NCBI GenBank assembly: GCA_009760855.2
Contig: WPIO01000012.1
Coordinates: forward strand, 5,540,501 to 5,604,500
From: Cristatella mucedo
Lineage: Eukaryota > Bryozoa > Phylactolaemata > Cristatellidae
Reading direction: 5' to 3'
Length of the DNA stretch: 64,000 nucleotides
The position numbers and the translations under genes were made by a program. The notes beneath the pieces were generated by a model, which saw only the letters and a program-made list of their open reading frames with translations, was not told the origin of the DNA and did not search any database. This document shows positions 1-12,400 of this stretch, one piece after another. Positions within the stretch are counted from its first letter, which is position 1. Every line of letters starts with the position of its first letter.

Positions 1-662
1 CCAGCATGTGCGATCAGGCGATTGCAGCTGGTGCAAAACTCCGCAGCTATGCTTGTCTGTCGTGAGCGTCGCAGTTGCCACATTACTCCACTTCTCGCCG
101 ACCTGCACTGGCTACCAGTCAAGCAACGGATTGACCTCAAGGTCTTGTCGCTCACTTTTAGGTCCCTTCATTCTATGGCTCCAGTCTATCTCTCCGACAT
201 ACTCCCCAATCAGGCCAAGCATCGTACCACCCGCTTTTCGGAATCCAACAGTCTGGAAATACCTCGTACAAACCTTAAATCCTTTGGAGACCGTGCATTT
301 AGTTCGGATGCTCCCAAAGCCTGGAACTCCCTCCCGACCTGCGTCAGAACATCCCCTGACCTGACCACATTTAAAGGGAACCTAAAAACACGCCTATTTA
401 GGACAGCATTTAGTGGGTCCCTGTGATTCGTCCTTCATGTGCTTATGCGTGCTGACACTGTGCATGCTGCCACTAACCACATTTGCATGCTGACCCTGTG
501 CATGTCACCCCTAACCATATTATTCATTTCGTTTGTTTTTTTTCAAGCATGATTTTACTTACCATTCAATTGCATTTCACTTTACAGCAAATGTAAAGCG
601 CCTAGAGAGAGATTAAGTTCTCTGAGGGCGCTTTATCAAGTGAATTATTATTATTATTATTA
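1..662 (+). mobile_element. LINE-A copy, 3' end (CR1/L2-like non-LTR retrotransposon)
   Basis: The fragment runs in from the left edge. It encodes the C-terminal part of the LINE ORF2, downstream of the reverse transcriptase core, with the phrases LQLVQNSAAMLVCRERR, LHWLPVKQRID and WNSLPTCVRTS; the ORF stops at about 426. The 3' UTR ends in a hairpin (595-634) and an (ATT)n tail. This C-terminal block is typical of CR1/L2/Jockey-group LINEs. The copy is dead because it is 5' truncated by the window or by insertion. It shares private changes (AMLVCRERR, DLKVLSL, MAPVYL) with the minus copy at 9857-10580. Confidence 0.9.
595..634 (+). other. LINE-A 3'-terminal stem-loop
   Basis: AAAGCGCC at 595-602 is the exact reverse complement of GGCGCTTT at 627-634. 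An inner AGAGA/TCTCT stem closes a short loop. The (ATT)n tail follows directly. The same structure recurs at the 3' end of other LINE-A copies and in SINE-A, so it is probably the reverse-transcriptase recognition structure (inference). Confidence 0.7.
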
Positions 663-1122
663 TATCTAGCTATCGGGCGGGAGGCGCCTATCCTATCTCG
701 CTGAGCTGCAGCACCAGTTTCAGCCTCCTCGTGCCCTCAGGTCATCTACGGACAGTAAATTAGCCGCTCCATTCCTCTGCTAAAAGACCGTTGGTGACAG
801 AAGCATGCAGGTTCCAGGCTGTGGAACCCACTTCCATGATTTTTGCACAACGGCATCTACTCTCCTGCTGCTGACTATGGTCACCCTTTCTTCGCTGAGC
901 TGTGACTTCCACGCTACTCACTTCATCGAGTACACTCCTGATGGAGCTATGCTTCATTCTTTCTCTCTCTTTGTTTCGTGAAATGGTCCTGTTGGCTAAA
1001 ACAAGCGTACCGACAGCCACTTAGGCTTACAAAAGGGCCCTTTAGAAAATGTGCAAAATACCCATTTAGCCTTTGTGGCTAGTTACAGCCGGGCGGAAAT
1101 ATATTAGGTTACATTACACTAC
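663..1122 (+). mobile_element. LINE-B copy, 3' end, degenerate
   Basis: The sequence aligns by eye with the 3' part of the LINE-B copy at 17885-20110. It retains the decayed end of ORF2 (a segment resembling FLRLKTVGDRSFSSAG), the CTCCTGCTGCTGACTATGG block, and the terminal block with 'cctttgtggct' followed by a TTACATTACA-like tail. The reading frame is broken by several indels. It directly follows the LINE-A (ATT)n tail. Confidence 0.65.
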
Positions 1123-2002
1123 TGCACGTGTACAATGGCTTTTTAGTGAGGCTGACTCGAAGTCTCTCTGCTAGTTCTGCTAGATCTTTTGGCGGCGGCC
1201 TGTAGCTTGGTAGCAGGTTATGCACAACTAGAGATCGGATTTTTCTTGCTGCTCATATAACTGATTATGCATTTTGTGCAATGACTCTGAGCTGACGGGC
1301 GCGAAGTTCTACTGCTCTGATTGAAATTTCCATAAGGCCACTGATCCAATAGGCTCACAAAAGCAGGAATTCACTGCACATTTCTGAAAGACCATTGTCA
1401 GGCCGGCTCAGAATTTTGTCGGGACCGCGACACCAAAAACTTGACCAAAAACCTGACGACGTAAAGACTAAGCATGTGGGTGGTCTTTTGATACATCTGG
1501 TGTTATAAAGATCACGGTCACCAATTTAAAAGTAAGGTATTTCCGATTATATATGCGACAGAAGGCAGCTGAACGCTAAGAACTGAAAGACACAGTCAAG
1601 CCAGCTGCTTCTGAACAGCAGCCGAGCTGCTTGACTCAAAAGCTTTAGCAACGTTATAGGAATAATAATAATATATCTATACAGCACCATCAGAGTAAGA
1701 ACTAGACAAGGTTTTTGAGGCTAATTACAAGCACTACGATCGAAGTCACGGGTAAACAATATGTGAACTACTACATACAATACTTGAACTACCACATAAC
1801 GCCAACCATGGCCAATTTCTGAGATGCTGGTGAAACATGCTTGGGACATGTAACGTTATTTTTACAAGTCGCTGAAATCCAGTTGGAGTATGAGAGGCTC
1901 GTGAATGGAGTGCATCATCTACTTAAGAAACATGACACAATATATTTTGAGCAACAAGTCATGCTAGCATGATTTATGTAAACTCAGTTAATATTTTTTT
2001 TT
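1123..2002. other. Intergenic, no gene seen
   Basis: There is no ORF with recognisable content. An AATAATAATA microsatellite lies near 1661. I see no structured repeat that I can assign. Confidence 0.5.
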
Positions 2003-2060
2003 AGAAAAAGATTGAGTTCTCTGAGGATGCTAAACAAATATATTATTATTATTATTATTG
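2003..2060 (+). mobile_element. LINE-A 3' tail fragment
   Basis: Only the distal hairpin arm (AGATTGAGTTCTCTGAGG) and the (ATT)n tail remain. This is a severely 5'-truncated LINE-A or SINE-A end. Confidence 0.55.
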
Positions 2061-3211
2061 TCATCATATTAACTTATCCTCTTGTCTTCAGTGATCTACG
2101 TGCTATTACAACCTAAATCTGAATTGCCCTTTCAAAAAACCAAGAAACGAAACTGCAACTGCAATTTATAGTACCCTGGGTATACCAATGATTACTTAGG
2201 CTTTCTTTTAACAGTTTGAGTAATTGAACATTTCTAGAAATGTCTTAAAGTTGGGGCCATTGTGGTAAGAACTCGAAACCAGCCCTGGCAACGGTATCAT
2301 TACAGGGTCCACTTGTGAGTCTGCTTGATCACCATGTGAAACAGAACGTCTGCTGTGAAGAACATCTCATCTGATAAGTAGGCAGCTGCTGCACACTTCG
2401 GCTGAGGTAACCTAGCATCGCTCGCTGCTGATCGCTGCACATCTAGCTCAGTCTGCCTAGCCATTGCACTTTTTCTAGCACAAGGGATCATGTGTGGTGC
2501 CTAGTTTCAGTCAGGCTTGAAATAAAGTAGCTACCGACAGGTGGAAGTTGCTTTTACACGGCAGGCTTTGTGCTCCAATACGTTTACATCCTCTGGCCAC
2601 AACAGCAAAGCCAGTGTTTGGCAACTTATCCAAGCAGTGAGTACCCATAAAAACACCAGTAATGCACAACACGCATCGCCATTAACAAAACTACAGTTAT
2701 CCACATCCGAGGGTAAAAACAAATGCAAACAACCAGAGCAATTACGTAGAAATTAATTAACAACTCAATACACTCGTAAATATTTGTTTCACACAATCAT
2801 GTTCTGTTGTGGGATGGTACACCACTTAAAAAGGCAAGCACCTAGCTCAATCAGAGTTGTCAATAACTATACACATCTACGAGGAAGGTAAGCAAACACC
2901 ATCGAAGTACACAGCTGCTCACCCATCCTACATATAGTTTCTATGGTGCTATTGACGAGTCACTGTTCTCATTACAGTGATGCTCCTTTTACAAATGATG
3001 GCAAACAGCTTCATGACAAATTTCGGTGGTTGTAGAGCCCATGCCATCCCATGAAGCCGGGATCGGCATTTGCACCTAGAGTACCGTCCAGGATTAGCGT
3101 CAGCATAGTAATGAAGGCATGCGAAAAGTTGATGCTGCACATCCATGGCTGTCAATTGGCAACAAGCTTGTAGCTGGAAGATTACAAAAAGCTGACTGAA
3201 ATGGTGCCCCA
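2061..3211. other. Sequence downstream of COMMD2, no further gene seen
   Basis: The COMMD2 3' UTR must start below 3212 on the minus strand, but I see no clear minus-strand AATAAA. Short ORFs at 2300-2756 have no recognisable domain and occur on both strands over the same bases, as expected by chance. Confidence 0.4.
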
Positions 3212-3418
3212 TCACTTAATATTTCGCATAATACGCCTGGAATGTTGTGACCGTGCCTCCTGGAGAGCATCTTCCAATACCTCTGTCAAATGCAGCAGGT
3301 TTCCAGGATCGGTCTGTAAAAGCTGACAGGAGTTACCTTGACCCGATGCAGATGTGATCGTGTGAAGTCGCAAGAGTACACCGGGCTGCACCTGACGCCG
3401 CAAAGCTCTGCTGGCCAG
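3212..3418 (-). CDS. COMMD2: COMMD2 exon 5 (COMM domain, C-terminus)
   Basis: The acceptor reads 'gtcgttgcag' just before 3418 in minus orientation. The exon codes LASRALRRQVQPG to MRNIK, then stop. It is phase 0 with exon 4. Confidence 0.93.
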   Translation of the reverse strand: MASRALRRQVQPGVLLRLHTITSASGQGNSCQLLQTDPGNLLHLTEVLEDALQEARSQHSRRIMRNIK

Positions 3419-6400
3419 CTGCAACGACAGTTCGACAAAAGGCAATCAAGCAATTAGAGGCCTGAAGCACTCGTTGTAAGTACCAAACGTGCACTTTGTA
3501 CACTTATTATCTTCCTGCTTCCAGCTAAGCATGGAAAGGCGTTCCTATGCACACTGTGTGCCCTCTCTGCAGATAAAAAGGGGCAGAGTAAAGCAAAGCT
3601 TGACTTCGGGCACATTCACATAATCTGGAGCAAGGTTGCCTTAGCGGTACTCACTCACACTACTCATACCTGCACATCAATGCGCCACTCGAGGTCTTTG
3701 TACTCAGGCAGCCGCACGGATGACTCGGAGAGAATTGCGCGACCTTCTTTTTTATTTTGTAAGTAAATATCCAGCAGCTCCTTTCTTAATTCCTCGGGGA
3801 ATTCCAATATCATCAGCGAGTCATGGAAATCGATTTCGCTGAGCTGGAAGCCAAGAAAGGAAACGCATGCTGTGCCCTAGAAAAAGGGGCTCCCACACGA
3901 TACCCGTGACTATAGAGAGCTAATACGATTAAAAAACAAACACAATAATACAGTTTGCATATGCATTCACCAGAGGTTTTAGAAAGCATGAGAGCACAGG
4001 TAGCCAAAACACAACATGTCGGTATATTGGCATGACACAATCGCATGCCTGTACACACTACGTCTAGGTTGCCCATACATATCACTTTTAAAGACAGCTT
4101 AATCATCTTAATTGGTGCCTAAATACAATTTAGAATACGGTTCAAAGAGGTCCGTCATAATTAAAGAGACAAAGCATTGACAGACAGGACTGCTATGACC
4201 TAGAAAAAACAAGCCAAAATGTAGACAACTATGCACAATCACCACACTTACCTTTCAATAAAGCAATAGTTATGGCCCCAAGTGCACATATGCCCTTGCA
4301 TGCACATGCAAACACATAGACACACACAAACACAAAAGCATAGACAGCAGTGTCTTAACTGTACCGACCACAGCCAGCTACACGGGGGATAGATTTTCAA
4401 AAGCTGACCAATTAATTGCTACCAGTACCGTAGCACGGTACAAGATATGAACCAGCGACAGCATCAGTTCACGGAGATAAGGCTGATGTTCAAATATAAT
4501 GACACGATGATATTCGATGCAGCCGAGTCACAAAACTTTGCTTTGTTATCAAGACTTGGGGCACATGAACAGAGTGGCTAGGTGAAAGTGCATTGATTCC
4601 AGTGCAACTGAGATTTACACAATTTAATCTGCAAAAGCTTGCTCAATTGATTTACATAGAGGCACACAAGTACTTTCGGGGTCGTAAAGGACTGTTCCCT
4701 TACATCAACCTAAACAATTTTGGATTTACCGACGTCCTGTAAACCAAAGTCACTGCTGAATTCACTAGCAGGAGTTGACCAACGGGAAGTATTCCACGAA
4801 AATATAAATACATATAAAAAATGCACTTCCAGTTGAGTATAAAACTTCACTGCAGATAGATCAAAAGGGAGAAATTATGAGGCATTACACCACGGTTTGA
4901 TCGTTAGTTGACAGAGGCAACTCAGCTGTCTCAAGATGTCGATAGTGCTTCAAGGCTAGATATGCTAAGGGAAATCGACAAATATTTAGAATAAACACCC
5001 GATGAAGGCTACCGAATAAGACAAAGATTGTTCCCAAGGATCAAGAAACCGATTTCCACTGCTGCCTCTATATATTATTTACAGGCTTGATTACTTTCCT
5101 CAGTCACCTTCTGCCCTGTCAGCATTGGTAGATTGCTAAAACACGACACTAGCTGACATACTCAACGAGCTTGCACCTCTGACTAAGTGTGCTCTGCGCC
5201 CTCACCAACATGGCCTATGGTTTACCGCAGACATCAAACTAGCTAGGTCTACTGCGCTCAATCTTGAAAAGCATAAACAAAATCAGGACTGACTGTCCAT
5301 CGACAGGCATACGAGGACAGCTGTAAATCGTACAAATCGATCCTGGCAAAGGCCAAGTCTAGCTTCTACATAAACATTGTTGATTCACAGATTCACAATC
5401 CAAAAATGCTGATGTCTACGATCAACTATCTCCTTAACCGCTCCCAGGTAAGCTCTTTACCTAGTGATCCTTGTGATGATCTAACTGATTGCTTCTCTAG
5501 CTTCTTGTCAACAAGATAGATAAGATCAGGGAGTCAATCCCTACGGTGGAGCAGCCTCCCTATAATCCTGTCCCTCAATTCCATGCAGGACCTCAATATC
5601 TTCATTCAAGGAGGCCACTAATGACCTTGCTCTGAAGCTCATATCCAAATCAAAAAAGATAACTAGTCCTCTAGACTCTATTCCCACTGTCCTGTATCTA
5701 CGATGCATATACCTGCTGCTGCTATGCATAACTAACATCATAAATATGTCATTAGCCTCAGGTCATGTCCTTGCACCTTTCAAAAAGGCTGCAGTCAGGC
5801 CACCACTCAAGAAAGCAACACTAGACCAATAGAACTTGAGCAACTTCTGCCCAGTCTCCCTTCTACCGTTCCTATCACAGAAACTGGGACACGTCGTGTC
5901 AGACCAGCTGAGCTCAAATATTAAAACTTTAAACTTTGCTAGTAAGTTCCAGTTTGGTTTAAGATCTAATCAACTCCCCAGAGTCAGCATTGCTTCGGGT
6001 GTATAACGACCTGCTTGGGAATGCAGTCTTAGGTGGAGTTTCTTAACTTGTTTTGCTGGATCTTTCGGCAACTTATGATACTATCAACCACAGAGTCCTT
6101 CTTCAGCACCTCTCATCTCACCTGGGCATCACTGGCACTGCACTGCAATGGTTCAGGTCCTACCTCCGAGGGAGACTCCAGAGTATTGATGTGAATGGAC
6201 ACAGATCATCCGATGAACCTCTGAAGTATGGGGAACCTCAGAGCTCTATACTTGGTCCAGTTCTTTTCACCGTTTACACTCTGCCTCTTGCCGATGCGAT
6301 TGCCAAGCACAATCTAGGCTTTCACTTCTTTGCAGATGGCACTCAATTGTACAGTTGCTTTGATCCCTCCCAACCCTCCAGCACATCGAATTCTCTCAAC

Positions 6401-9400
6401 TCCCTTGCTGCATGTATTGATAACATTCACACATGGATGGCAGCAAACTTTCTCAAATTGAATGATGATAAAAACCACCTTACTGGTTATAGGCAAACCA
6501 AGTGTGATTCCGAAATTGGAAAGGTTAATGCTCAAAATCGGCTCTGCCAGCATATGTCCTACTGAATCTGCACGAAATCTAAGTGCCTGTTCCAATGTGA
6601 CCTTTCATTAGATGACACATCAGTTCCACAGTCAAGTCTGCCTACTTTCAGCTAGATAACATTGCTAAACTTGGGCTTGCTTAGACAGGGATAAAACATC
6701 TAATTTGACCATGCATTTGTGACATCCTGTCTCGACTTCTGTAACTCACTGCTTGCTGGTCTATCGGCCTGTGCAATCAGGCACTTACCGCTGGTGCAAA
6801 ACTCTGCAGCTAAGCTTGTCTGTCGAGAGAGTCACAGTTGCCACATCACATCACATCTTGCCGACCTGCACTGGCTCCTAGTCAAGCAGCGCATCGACTT
6901 CAAGGTTCTGTCATTCACTTTTAGGTCTCTTCATTCTTTGGCTCCACCCTACCTATCAGATCTATTCTCACACTAGGCTAAGCCTCGTACCACTTCCTTT
7001 TCGCAATCTAATCGTTTACATATAACTTGTACAAACCTCAAACCCTTAGGAGACCGAGCCTTAAATTCGTATGCTCCCAAAGCCTGGAACTCACTTCTGG
7101 GTTGCATCACGACATCCTCTGACTTAACCACATTTAAAAAGAAACTAAAAACGCAACTATTTATGACAGCATTTAGTGGGTCCCCGTGCTTCGTCCTTTA
7201 TGTGCTTACGCGTGTTGACACTGTACATGCTGCCACTAACGCGACTCGCATGCTGACCCTGTGCATGTCACCTCTAGTCATGTTATTCTTGTTTCTTGAG
7301 CATGCTACTGCTAGCCGTTCGATCGTGCTTCCTTAGCAGCAAGTGTGAAGTGCCTAGAATGAGATTGGGTTCTCAGAGGGTGCTACATCAAATGTATTAT
7401 TATTACATTATTATAAGTAATCGACACTTGGCAATCATAAGGATAACTACAGCTATCCCTCTGTGAACCAAAACATGGAGCAGCAAACTTAGAGAATAGA
7501 ACAGGGGCATGCAGGTGAGAAAGGGAAGGGGTGAGAGGAGCGATGGGAGGGGAGGGGAGAGAGGAATAGAGAAAGAAGTAGGAGGGAGAGAGAGAAAGAA
7601 GAAAGAGAGGAAGTGAAGAAGAAAGAGACGAAGTGAGTGCTGCACTATTTTCTTTTGAGGGGATGGGCAGGGGGGCTGGCTACACACTAAAAAATCTTTC
7701 TCAGACCCACAAGTCCCACTGCAGCTTTGCTCCTTCGTAGCTTGCTGAATTGCTGCACCACTTTCAGCATCCACGTTCCCTGTGGTCCTCTTTGGACAAT
7801 AAGTTAGCTGTTACATTCCTTCGCTTACAGACTGTTGACGATAGAAGTTTCTGCTCGGCCGGTCTAATACAGTGGAACACACTTCAACAGATCTTATGCA
7901 ACGACATCTTCTCTCCTGTTGCTGACTGTGGCACATTCTTTCCAGCCGGCCTGAGCTGCTACTTCCATTCTACTCACTGCCTCGACTATCCTCGTCACTC
8001 TGCTATGCTTCCTACCTTCCCTTTATCATTAACTCGGGCCTGTCCGGCGGTGCACATGGGATAGACTCGTGCGCCGCCTGTAGTCTGCTGGCTACCGTAG
8101 GTCGCTTAGGCTTTGAGTGAGCCCTAGAAAACTTTCCAACTCCATGCTTTATTACTCCTTGTGGCTTTGTGGAGTTACAGATGGAGATACAATACATTAC
8201 ATTAAAAAAAGTGGTTGAGCTGGAAAACGATTAAGTACGGCAAGAATTTCCTGATTCCCCGAGGAAAGGCCTGGCTCAGCAGTCACGGTGAAAGAACCGA
8301 TGCTGAAGGCCAGCAACGTCTTTCGTGATTCCACGTTATTGCATGTAAACGCCGTCTGTTGGCTGTCTGCATACGAATGCTGCTAGATTAGAGATCACAT
8401 TCATTCACCATCGGCTGAAGTTTCCTCCCAATATTAAGTGTCCAAATTTCTCACTTATTGCTTACTACCGACCAGAGCCCCCCCCCAAATACCCCATCCG
8501 ATAATTTTTGTATTGTGACTCTATTAAAGCACTACCTGCTTCAGCTGCAATAGCTGCTTCTTTGACTGCGTGGTATAGGTGTTATCCCGAAAAAAGATAC
8601 GACCAAGCAAAGAGTTGGTCAATCTACCACGAGTGACCACTTCTGCTGCAAATAGTACAGCCTCAACCCATGACTCGTGCACAGGTTAGCAACCTACTTT
8701 TCGTGTACTACTTCCAAATTTTCCTACAGAAGGCACAGTCGGCTCAACAAGAACTGTGGTTTTTTTTCAAGGTACAGATGACAAGACAATATGCAGACGA
8801 AGATTCAGCAGTAGTACGTCTGAGTGGACCATGATAGGAAAGGAGGCCATCGTATCCCAACCCCTCCCGTGAAGCCCTCAGAACTACCTCGTTCTCCTGG
8901 TGCTTCAATGATATGGTTCTAACAACAGCATCTTCAAGACTGCTAGCACCTGAAATGTTTCCCACGAGTACATGCCTTCAAATCGATAGAATATGCCCCA
9001 ACAAGCCGGCTGCATAACATCTTATACACATGCTATCTCTATGTAATTGCCACCCGACCAAATTACATGAAAGTTGGCAACTAGTCACATTTAGCCCCAA
9101 AACAAGAGGGCCAACCTGGGCAGGTTCCACTCATCTTAGCTCGGTGCATGTAATCTTAAGTAAACACAAATAAATACGAGCTGATTTAACGACTTCTTTT
9201 TTTAGCGAAAGAAGAGCCTTGACGGCTATCACCACCGCTTGCAGCGGCAATAAAGGATCGCCCACCACAGGATTCGAACCCACAACCTCGGGACCGAGGT
9301 CGTAAAAAGTAACCGCCTTACCTAGTGAGCCATTACGGCCTTGATAGGTAGAGCCGACTTCTACGCTGCCTAGCGATCCTGTGGCGGTTGTTTTACTGCC

Positions 9401-12400
9401 TTTGCCTACTACCTACTGCCACTTATCTTTCTCAACTTCTTCATCTCTGCTAATATTACTGCTCCTGCTCACCTCTCCCTCCCTCTCAGAGATGTCATCA
9501 TAGATCTTCTATGGTAACTGCTGCAGCCTAGCCCACGCTATAGAGACTGCCCCGATTAAGCCTTTCAATGCCAGACGAGATCCAAGCACCTCAACAGCAG
9601 TCTTGACACACCATTTCTACCAGAGCGCAGATCTGGGCAAAGGTTGCTGATGGTACTATCTCGAGACTCCTGAAGCATTACCAGCACCCTAAAATTTTTA
9701 ACATGGCACTTCTCATCCAAGGACCCAACTAGAAGACATGAGTTGAAAGATTAGGCACACAGTGCATTCGTGTTGAAACTCTTCGGTATACCTAGCCTTT
9801 GTTTTGATCCCTTCCAGCCTTCGAGCACCTCAAATTCTCTCAACTCACTTGCTGCATAATAATAATAATAATGTACTTGATAAAGCGCCCTCAGAGAATG
9901 TAATCTCTTTCTAGGCGCTTTACATTTGCTGTAAAGGGAAATGCAATTGAATGGTAAGTAAAATCATGCTTGAAAAACAAACAAAATGAATAATATGGTT
10001 AGGGGTGACATGCACAGGGTCAGCATGCAAATGTGGTTAGTGGCAGCATGCACAGTGTCAGCACGCATAAGCACATGAAGGACGAATCATAGGGACCCAC
10101 TAAATGCTGTCCTAAATAGGTGTGTTTTTAAGTTCCTTTTAAATGTGGTCAGGTCAGGGGATGTTCTGACGCAGTTCGGGAGGGAGTTCCAGGCTTTGGG
10201 AGCATACGAGCTAAATGCACGGTCTCCAAAGGATTTAAGGTTTGTACGAGGTATTTCCAGACTGTTGGATTCCGAAAAGCGGGTGGTACGATGCTTGGCC
10301 TGATTGGGGAGTATGTCGGAGAGATAGACTGGAGCCATAGAATGAAGGGACCTAAAAGTGAGCGACAAGACCTTGAGGTCAATCCGTTGCTTGACTGGTA
10401 GCCAGTGCAGGTCGGCGAGAAGTGGAGTAATGTGGCAACTGCGACGCTCACGACAGACAAGCATAGCTGCGGAGTTTTGCACCAGCTGCAATCGCCTGAT
10501 CGCACATGCTGGTAGGCCAGTAAGCAGTGAGTTGCAGAAGTTGAGACGAGATGTCACGAATGCATGAACCAACTTAGACGTGCATGTATTGATGACATCC
10601 GCACATGGATGGCAGCAAATTTTCTAAAACTAAACTATGATAAAACTAACTTAATAGTTATGGGCAAACCCAGTGTGATTCACATATTGGAAAGGCTGCC
10701 GCTCAAAATTGGCTCTGCCAGCATATCTTCTGTTGAATCAGCTCGAAATCTAGGTGTCACATTCCAAAGCGACCTCTCGTTAGACGACCAAATCAGCTCC
10801 ACGGTCAAATCTGCCTATTTTCAGCTTCATAACATTGCTGACATTCGGGCTTGTTTAGATAAGGATACCAAGTCCAAGTTGGTCCATGCATTCATGACAT
10901 CCCGTCTCGACTTCTGCAACTCACTGCTTACTGGCCTACCAGCATGTGCGATCAGGCGATTGCAGCTGGTGCAAAACTCCGCAGCTAGACTTGTCTGCCG
11001 TGAGCGTCGCAGTTGCCACATTACTCCACTTCTCGCCGACCTGCACTGGCTACCAGTCAAGCAACGGATTGACTTCAAGGTTTTGTCGCTCACTTTTAGG
11101 TCCCTTCATTCTATGGCTCCAGCCTATCTCTCAGATATACTACCCCATCAGGCCAAGCATCGTACCACCCACTTTTCGGAATCCAACAGTCTACAAATAC
11201 CTCGTACAAACCTCAAATCCTTTGGAGACCGTGCATTTAGTTCGGATGCTCCCAAAGCCTGGAACTCCCTCCCGACCTGCGTCAGAACATCCCCTGACCT
11301 GACCACATTTAAAAAAAATTTAAAAACACACCTATTTAGGACAGCATTTAGTGGGTCCCTGTGATTCGTCCTTGATAAGCTTAGGCGTGCTGACACTGTG
11401 CATGCTGCCACTAACCACACTTGCATGCTGACCCTGTGCATGTCACCCCTAACCATGTTATTCATTTCGTTTGTTTATCAAGCATGAAATTACTCACCAT
11501 TCAATTGCATTTCCCATCGCAGCAAATGTAAAGTGCCTAGAGGGAGATTGAGTTCTCTGAGGGCGCTTTATCAAGTGCATTATTATTATTATTATTATCA
11601 TTATTATTATAGCCACTTTCGTATGTGATAGCTAACTTTTTCTTATATTTGCTCTAAAGGCTCAACAGAATGCTCTAAATCAAGACATTTTGGTCAACGA
11701 GAGGCTCTTGCTGAGCATGAATTTAGCACCATGGGCGAATATACAGGTGCTACATTGTGAAGGACAGTTTTCATAACTAGCACAGATGGTAGAGCTGAAA
11801 TAGCACAGCATATAGGGACACCAACTTAGAAGGGCTGCTAAGCAGGAGTGAACTGCATATAGGAATACAACACACAGTATGTAAAATTCTTTTTTTTCTA
11901 TGTGGATACCGAATGCATATTATGCAACACATGACACACGTTGCACAAACCACGTGTTCGATGACTGGCATCGTCCTATGGTCACTGCACCTGTGCCACT
12001 GACTTCTACATTGAACTGGCCTTATGGACATTCCAGCTGCTTACCCAGCTAGCATTTTGCATTATCAGCAAAATTAAAGAAGAGGTGGCTTGGGGTACAC
12101 AGCATGCATTTGTGTGCTGATAGAATCTAGTAAAGCAGCACTGCATTGGTGCTCACATAAGCCTTTAACTATCTCTGCAGATATTATGACCAAATTTACC
12201 TATAAGCACGCGATCATGACTTGCAAGTGCTGTAAGCCATCAATAAATTAACAGCTCAACACGCCAAGGTATCACTAGCACAGTGCTAGGTTGGGTTAGG
12301 TCCTACCGTCACTGAGAGATATCAGAGTGTAGATGCAACTGGCTGTCGGTCAACGTGGGGGGATAGGGAGTTTTTAAAGTGGGGGTACTTCAGGATTCGA

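Noticed and set aside
9260-9343. tRNA gene on the minus strand
   Set aside because: The perfect B box belongs to a SINE-B head followed by the usual SINE body.
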